A stretch of DNA of 16,476 bases, from assembly GCA_934675625.1 (NCBI GenBank), contig CAKURH010000084.1, forward strand, positions 1 to 16,476, read 5' to 3'. The stretch comes from an uncultured Kiritimatiellota bacterium. GTDB taxonomy: Bacteria > Verrucomicrobiota > Kiritimatiellia > RFP12 > UBA1067. Position 1 is the first letter of the stretch, and the number at the start of each line of letters is the position of its first letter. Made by a program: the position numbers and the translations under genes. The notes beneath the pieces are model-generated. The model worked only from the letters and a program-made list of their open reading frames with translations, was not told the DNA's origin and made no database searches. This document shows positions 13,157-16,476 of the stretch, one piece after another.

Positions 13157-14608
13157 ATGAACAGCAGCAGAAGAGACTTCCTGAAGGGCACGGCCTGGAT
13201 GGGCGCGGCGGCGCTGACCGCAGGGTGTCACCTGAACCGGCTCGGGTTCGGCGAAGGCGGAATCATGCAGAACTACGCGCTCCGTCCGTTCAAGCGCGTC
13301 CGCGTCGGCTTCATCGGTATCGGCGGGCGCGGCACGGGGGCCGTCCATCGCGTGGCGCAGATTCCGGGCGTGGACATCGTTGCGCTCTGCGACAAGGACC
13401 CGGCGCGCGTCGAGCTCAACCTGAAGTGGCTCAAGGAGCGGAACTACGCGGGCGTCGACACGATCAAGACGTACGTCGGCGACGAGGGCTACAAGGATCT
13501 CTGCGACTTCGGCGACTGCGACGTCGTCTATTGCGCGACGCCGTGGGCCCTGCACCAGCCGGTCGCGCTGCGCGGCCTCCTCGGCGGCAAGATCGCGCTC
13601 GTCGAGGTGACGGCTGCGCTCACGACGGAGGAATGCTGGGAACTCGTCGAGGCGTCGGAGAAGTTCCGCATCCCCTGCATGCAGCTGGAGAACTGCGTCT
13701 ACGGCGAGATCGAGCTCCTCGAGCTTCACCTCGCGCGGCTGGGGATGTTCGGCGAGATCAACCACGCGGAAGGCGCGTACATCCACGACCTGCGCGAGAT
13801 CATCCCCTCCGTCGGCAAGCACTACAACACGGAATGGGTCTGGCGCTACGGCGAGAACATGGTGCACAAGGGCAACCGCTATCCGACGCACGGGCTCGTG
13901 CCGATCTGCCAGACGATGGGCATCAACCGCGGCGACCGCTTCGACTACCTCGTCTCGCTGGAGAACGGCCCGCACAACGTCAACTACGAGTACTTCAAGA
14001 AAGAGTTCCTGACGGACGCCGATCCGCGCAAGAAGGATCCGCCGGCCGCGATGGGCGACATGAACACGACGCTCATCAAGACGGTGAAGGGCAAGTCGAT
14101 CATGGTGCAGCACGACGTCAGCTCGCCGCGCCCCTACTCGCGCATCAACCTCATCTCGGGCACGAAGGGCATCGTCCGCGACTACCCGTTCCAGTGCGCG
14201 TTCGAGGACAAATGCTTCGACCGCAAGGCGCACGCCTGGTTCGACGAGAAGAAGGCGGCGGAAGTCCGCGCGAAGTACATGCACCCGCTCTGGCGCGACG
14301 TCTCCGAGATGGCGCAGAAGATCGGCGGCCACGGCGGCATGGACTTCATCATGGACCTGCGCTGGGCGTGGTGCCTGCAGAACGGCCAGCCGCTTGACAT
14401 GGACGTCTACGACCTCGCGGCGACGAGCTGCCTCTGCGAACTCACCGAGACGTCGGTGCGCAGCGGCTCGAAGCCGGTCGACGTGCCGGACTTCACGCGC
14501 GGCAACTGGCGGAACGTCGAGCCGTGGGGCGTCGTCAACGTCGACCTCAAGAAGATGGGGCTCGACAAGGGCGCGGTCACGAAGGACCATGCGGCGCTGA
14601 ACGTCTGA
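13157..14608 (+). CDS. GH109-type Gfo/Idh/MocA enzyme (alpha-N-acetylgalactosaminidase-like), Tat-exported
   Basis: This 483-residue protein has a twin-arginine signal (S-R5-R6-D-F-L-K, then a hydrophobic stretch) ending in L-T-A-G-C24, so it may become a Tat-dependent lipoprotein. The Rossmann domain begins at R-V-G-F-I-G-I-G-G-R-G (49-59), the NAD site. The C-terminal part has motifs I know from GH109 alpha-N-acetylgalactosaminidases, which cleave by an NAD-dependent redox mechanism: M-Q-L-E-N-C (175-180), I-H-D-L-R-E (209-214), Y242-P-T-H245-G, I-N-R-G-D-R-F, Q-H-D near 310, H-P-L-W, G-H-G-G-M-D-F and P-D-F-T-R-G-N-W near the end. The ATG at 13157 has GAAAGGAAA upstream; an ATG at 13112 would put the Tat motif too far inside. 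Mucin or glycolipid GalNAc is a likely substrate, but related Gfo/Idh enzymes act on other glycosides. Confidence 0.85.
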   Translation: MNSSRRDFLKGTAWMGAAALTAGCHLNRLGFGEGGIMQNYALRPFKRVRVGFIGIGGRGTGAVHRVAQIPGVDIVALCDKDPARVELNLKWLKERNYAGVDTIKTYVGDEGYKDLCDFGDCDVVYCATPWALHQPVALRGLLGGKIALVEVTAALTTEECWELVEASEKFRIPCMQLENCVYGEIELLELHLARLGMFGEINHAEGAYIHDLREIIPSVGKHYNTEWVWRYGENMVHKGNRYPTHGLVPICQTMGINRGDRFDYLVSLENGPHNVNYEYFKKEFLTDADPRKKDPPAAMGDMNTTLIKTVKGKSIMVQHDVSSPRPYSRINLISGTKGIVRDYPFQCAFEDKCFDRKAHAWFDEKKAAEVRAKYMHPLWRDVSEMAQKIGGHGGMDFIMDLRWAWCLQNGQPLDMDVYDLAATSCLCELTETSVRSGSKPVDVPDFTRGNWRNVEPWGVVNVDLKKMGLDKGAVTKDHAALNV

Positions 14609-14618
14609 TTCCCGGACG

Positions 14619-15311
14619 ATGAAGATCGTCGTCACGGCGGGGCCGACGCGCGAATACCTGGATCCGGTGCGGTTTCTCTCGAATCCGTCGACCGGCAAGA
14701 TGGGGTTCGCCGTCGCCGCCGAGGCGGCGCGGCGCGGGCACGACGTCACGCTGATCGCCGGGCCCGTCGCCCTGAAGACGCCGAAAGGCGTGCGGCGGGT
14801 GGATGTCGTTTCGGCGCGCGAGATGCTCGCGGCCGTGCGGAACGCGCTGGGCCGTGCGGACGATGGCGGCGAGGCTGTCGCCTTCGTCTCGACGGCGGCG
14901 GTTGCGGACTGGCGTCCGGCGCGCTGCGCGGCGCAGAAGCTGAAGAAGCGGCAGATGGCGGGCGTGTTGAAGCTCGTGCGCAACCCCGACATCCTGAAGA
15001 CCGTGCGCGCGCGATTGCGCCGCGCCGGACGCGCGGACGTTTCGCTTGTCGGCTTTGCGGCGGAGACGAACGACGTCCTCGCCGAGGCGGCGCGCAAGTG
15101 CCGCGAGAAAGGGCTGGCGTTCATCGTCGCAAATGACGTGACGGAGAGGGGGTCGGGCTTCGGCACGGAGACGAACCGCGTCACGTTCGTCTTCCCGGAC
15201 GGCGCGCAGAGAAAGTTTCCCTTGATGACGAAGCGGCGCGTCGCCGCCGCGCTCGTGCGCGAACTCGTGCGTGCGCCGAACGGATGTCCTGTGCGTCGCC
15301 CACCAACCTGA
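14619..15311 (+). CDS. coaB: Stand-alone phosphopantothenoylcysteine synthetase (CoaB)
   Basis: This 230-residue protein corresponds to the C-terminal half of bacterial CoaBC and should join 4'-phosphopantothenate and cysteine in CoA synthesis. Visible motifs: V-T-A-G-P-T-R-E-Y-L-D-P-V-R-F (5-19) and S-T-G-K-M-G (24-29) for nucleotide binding, A-A-V-A-D-W-R-P (93-100), K-L-K-K (107-110), N-P-D-I-L (122-126), G-F-A-A-E-T (145-150) and the V-A-N-D-V segment (170-174) followed by F-G-T-E-T-N-R-V. The flavin decarboxylase half (CoaC) is not fused here and must be encoded elsewhere. The start follows the previous stop by 10 nt with only a weak GG before it. The next gene begins 2 nt after its stop. 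Confidence 0.88.
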   Translation: MKIVVTAGPTREYLDPVRFLSNPSTGKMGFAVAAEAARRGHDVTLIAGPVALKTPKGVRRVDVVSAREMLAAVRNALGRADDGGEAVAFVSTAAVADWRPARCAAQKLKKRQMAGVLKLVRNPDILKTVRARLRRAGRADVSLVGFAAETNDVLAEAARKCREKGLAFIVANDVTERGSGFGTETNRVTFVFPDGAQRKFPLMTKRRVAAALVRELVRAPNGCPVRRPPT

Positions 15312-15313
15312 CC

Positions 15314-16219
15314 ATGAAGATTTCGGCTCCATTCCTCGTCCTGCTCGTGGCGGCGCTGGCCGTCGCGGGCTGTTCCCGTGAAAGCGAAACGGCGAAGCCC
15401 GTCCGCAAGACCTGCGCCGCCGTGAAGGCCGCCGTGCGCGGCATCTACCGACTGGAGAATGCCGTCACGAACGGCGCGGCGCGTCCGGCGTTCACGGCCA
15501 TGGACGTCGCGGGACTGACGGCGGCGCAGCTGAAGAGGGAACTCACGGCGTTCGCCGACCCGTCGGACGCGCACCTCTGGATGCCGGGCGAGAAGAGCTG
15601 GCTCGTCGTGCAGCATGCGCCCGGCGCGCGGGTCTCGCTTGCGCGGGCGCTGGACGCGGTGGCGGGCGATGACGACTGCACGGTCTCCCTGCCGGAGGTC
15701 TTCGCGAGCTATGTCGGGACGCTGGCGGAAGTCCTGCCGGCGTTCGCGAACGACCTGAAGGGCGAGGTCGTGCCCGAATGGTTCGTGCCGGAGGGCGTGA
15801 CGGCGATCGGCTGGATTGATCCGGCGGAGGTGGACGGCGACATCGCCCAGTCCGTCTCAAACGAGATCCGCTCGATGCGGAACGTGCGCCGCGAGGTTCT
15901 GAAGGGCAACATGGCCGCGCGGGCGGCGACGGACAAGACGGGCGAGGCGGCGGCGTGCGAAATCTGGGCACGGGCGGCCTTGCGCAACCCGAACGATCCG
16001 CTGCTGCTGGAGCGCATCGACCGGCTGGAAGCGAACGCGCGCGCGTTCCTGGAGGCGGGGCAGGTTCTTCAGGCGATGAAGTGCTTCGAGACGATCATCC
16101 TCATCCAGCCGAAGCACGCCGTCGCCGTCCACAACTTCGGGCTCTGCCTCAAGAAGATCGGCAAGGCGGAGCTGGCGGATCAGGTGCTGAAGCGGGCGGA
16201 ACGGCTGCGCCAGCCCTGA
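15314..16219 (+). CDS. Lipoprotein with C-terminal TPR-like region
   Basis: This 301-residue protein begins with a clear lipoprotein signal: a Lys at position 2, a hydrophobic core and the lipobox L-A-V-A-G-C20. The middle is a domain I do not recognise (roughly 35-190, with W-M-P-G-E-K-S-W and a G-W-I-D-P-A-E turn). The C-terminal quarter (about 205-300) is helical with tetratricopeptide-like spacing (A-L-R-N-P-N-D-P-L-L, A-G-Q-V-L-Q-A-M-K-C-F-E-T-I-I-L-I-Q-P-K-H-A-V-A), so it probably binds other envelope proteins. The ATG at 15314 lies 2 nt after the coaB stop, which implies translational coupling. No function can be assigned. Confidence 0.8.
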   Translation: MKISAPFLVLLVAALAVAGCSRESETAKPVRKTCAAVKAAVRGIYRLENAVTNGAARPAFTAMDVAGLTAAQLKRELTAFADPSDAHLWMPGEKSWLVVQHAPGARVSLARALDAVAGDDDCTVSLPEVFASYVGTLAEVLPAFANDLKGEVVPEWFVPEGVTAIGWIDPAEVDGDIAQSVSNEIRSMRNVRREVLKGNMAARAATDKTGEAAACEIWARAALRNPNDPLLLERIDRLEANARAFLEAGQVLQAMKCFETIILIQPKHAVAVHNFGLCLKKIGKAELADQVLKRAERLRQP

Positions 16220-16232
16220 CGTGCGGACGATT

Positions 16233-16241
16233 TGCTATAAT
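16233..16241 (+). promoter_or_regulatory. Extended -10 promoter of tRNA-Leu
   Basis: TGCTATAAT, preceded by TT and followed by A, is a perfect extended -10 element 17 nt before the first base of the mature tRNA, giving a short 5' leader for RNase P to remove. Confidence 0.75.
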
Positions 16242-16257
16242 ATCCGGCAGTCGCTGG

Positions 16258-16342
16258 GCCGGAGTGGTGGAATGGCAGACACAGGGGACTTAAAATCCCT
16301 TGTCAAGTGTTTGACGTACGGGTTCGAGTCCCGTCTCCGGCA
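16258..16342 (+). tRNA. tRNA-Leu (anticodon UAA)
   Basis: A complete 85-nt class II tRNA. The acceptor stem GCCGGAG pairs perfectly with CTCCGGC, and the discriminator is A. The anticodon stem GGGGA/TCCCT encloses loop CTTAAAA with anticodon TAA (16291-16293). A long variable arm follows (about 16300-16317), then a T arm with GGTTCGAGTCC. The terminal CCA is not encoded; TGCC follows the discriminator, so CCA must be added after transcription. Confidence 0.95.
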
Positions 16343-16362
16343 TGCCTTATGCTAGGCCTGTC

Positions 16363-16398
16363 GGGCCGACGGGCCAAGAGGTGGGCCGACGGGCCAAG
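16363..16398. repeat. Two copies of GGGCCGACGGGCCAAG downstream of tRNA-Leu
   Basis: The 16-bp sequence occurs at 16363-16378 and again at 16383-16398, a 20-bp period. The copies are themselves built from GGGCC-GAC-GGGCC. The first copy also forms an inverted repeat with the preceding bases (GTCGG-G-CCGAC at 16360-16370). Confidence 0.85.
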
Positions 16399-16476
16399 GC
16401 GGGTGCAACGAGATATTTATGCAGAGTCAAAGGGGTTTAGCCGCAGAGAACGCAAAGGACGCAAGGCTCATGCCGC
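16399..16476. other. Right-edge intergenic DNA with a purine-rich repeat
   Basis: No gene is recognisable. The segment 16441-16465 contains GCAGAGAACGCAAAGGACGCAAGG, in effect a degenerate 9-10 bp repeat (ACGCAAAGG, ACGCAAGG). Its AG-rich, strand-biased composition differs from all coding DNA in the window. It runs off the edge, so its full extent is unknown. Confidence 0.4.

Noticed and set aside
12953..15616. An 887-codon open frame on the minus strand across the GH109 and coaB genes
   Set aside because: The protein has no recognisable domain, has composition typical of an antisense GC-rich shadow, and the plus-strand frames match known families.
1..16476. CRISPR array, toxin-antitoxin pair, phage genes or defence system
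   Set aside because: I looked for regularly spaced repeats, small overlapping gene pairs, and phage or nuclease motifs on both strands and found none that hold up.

Overview
This is a GC-rich bacterial chromosomal window with dense, mostly single-copy genes and short intergenic gaps. The gene content suggests a glycan-degrading, probably gut- or sediment-associated bacterium: a family 2 beta-mannosidase, a GH109-type Tat-exported oxidoreductase-like glycosidase, and a GntR regulator with a LacI-type sugar-binding domain. A PVC-superphylum member (Kiritimatiellota/Lentisphaerota-like) would fit, but that is an inference from gene style and not from a marker gene.

Layout. Left edge: a plus-strand RpiB/LacAB-like sugar-phosphate isomerase (166-771) with its own promoter and terminator. 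Positions 813 to 10630 are then all on the minus strand. Read in the direction of transcription they are: Mrp/NBP35 ATPase (10630-9806) with a hairpin terminator; an operon-like run of beta-mannosidase, GntR/LacI-type regulator, YchJ-like SEC-C protein, a conserved unknown, a ParA ATPase and a GT2 glycosyltransferase (9701-3344); a small unknown protein with a predicted leaderless start (3297-3055); a decayed RAYT/IS200-like transposase (2991-2115); a second GT2 glycosyltransferase (2104-1256); and a C_GCAxxG_C_C redox-type protein (1235-813). From 10753 rightwards everything is on the plus strand: RlmB-type rRNA methyltransferase, a two-TM protein and PgpA (each joined by an ATGA overlap), FolE, the GH109-type enzyme, a stand-alone CoaB, a TPR lipoprotein and tRNA-Leu(UAA). 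The window ends in repeated DNA.

How the genes fit together. The beta-mannosidase and the adjacent sugar-responsive regulator look like a small glycan-use unit. The GH109 enzyme and the RpiB-like isomerase are also carbohydrate genes but lie apart from it. The plus-strand run is housekeeping: rRNA modification, phosphatidylglycerol synthesis, folate/pterin and CoA biosynthesis.

The most notable non-gene signals are a recurrent extended -10 promoter (TGnTATAAT-like, usually without a -35) in front of at least seven transcription units; two genes whose starts lie so close to it that the mRNA should be leaderless or nearly so; an 8-bp tandem repeat inserted in frame inside a glycosyltransferase; and a transposase relic that has lost its catalytic core. 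I did not find a convincing new defence or mobile system.
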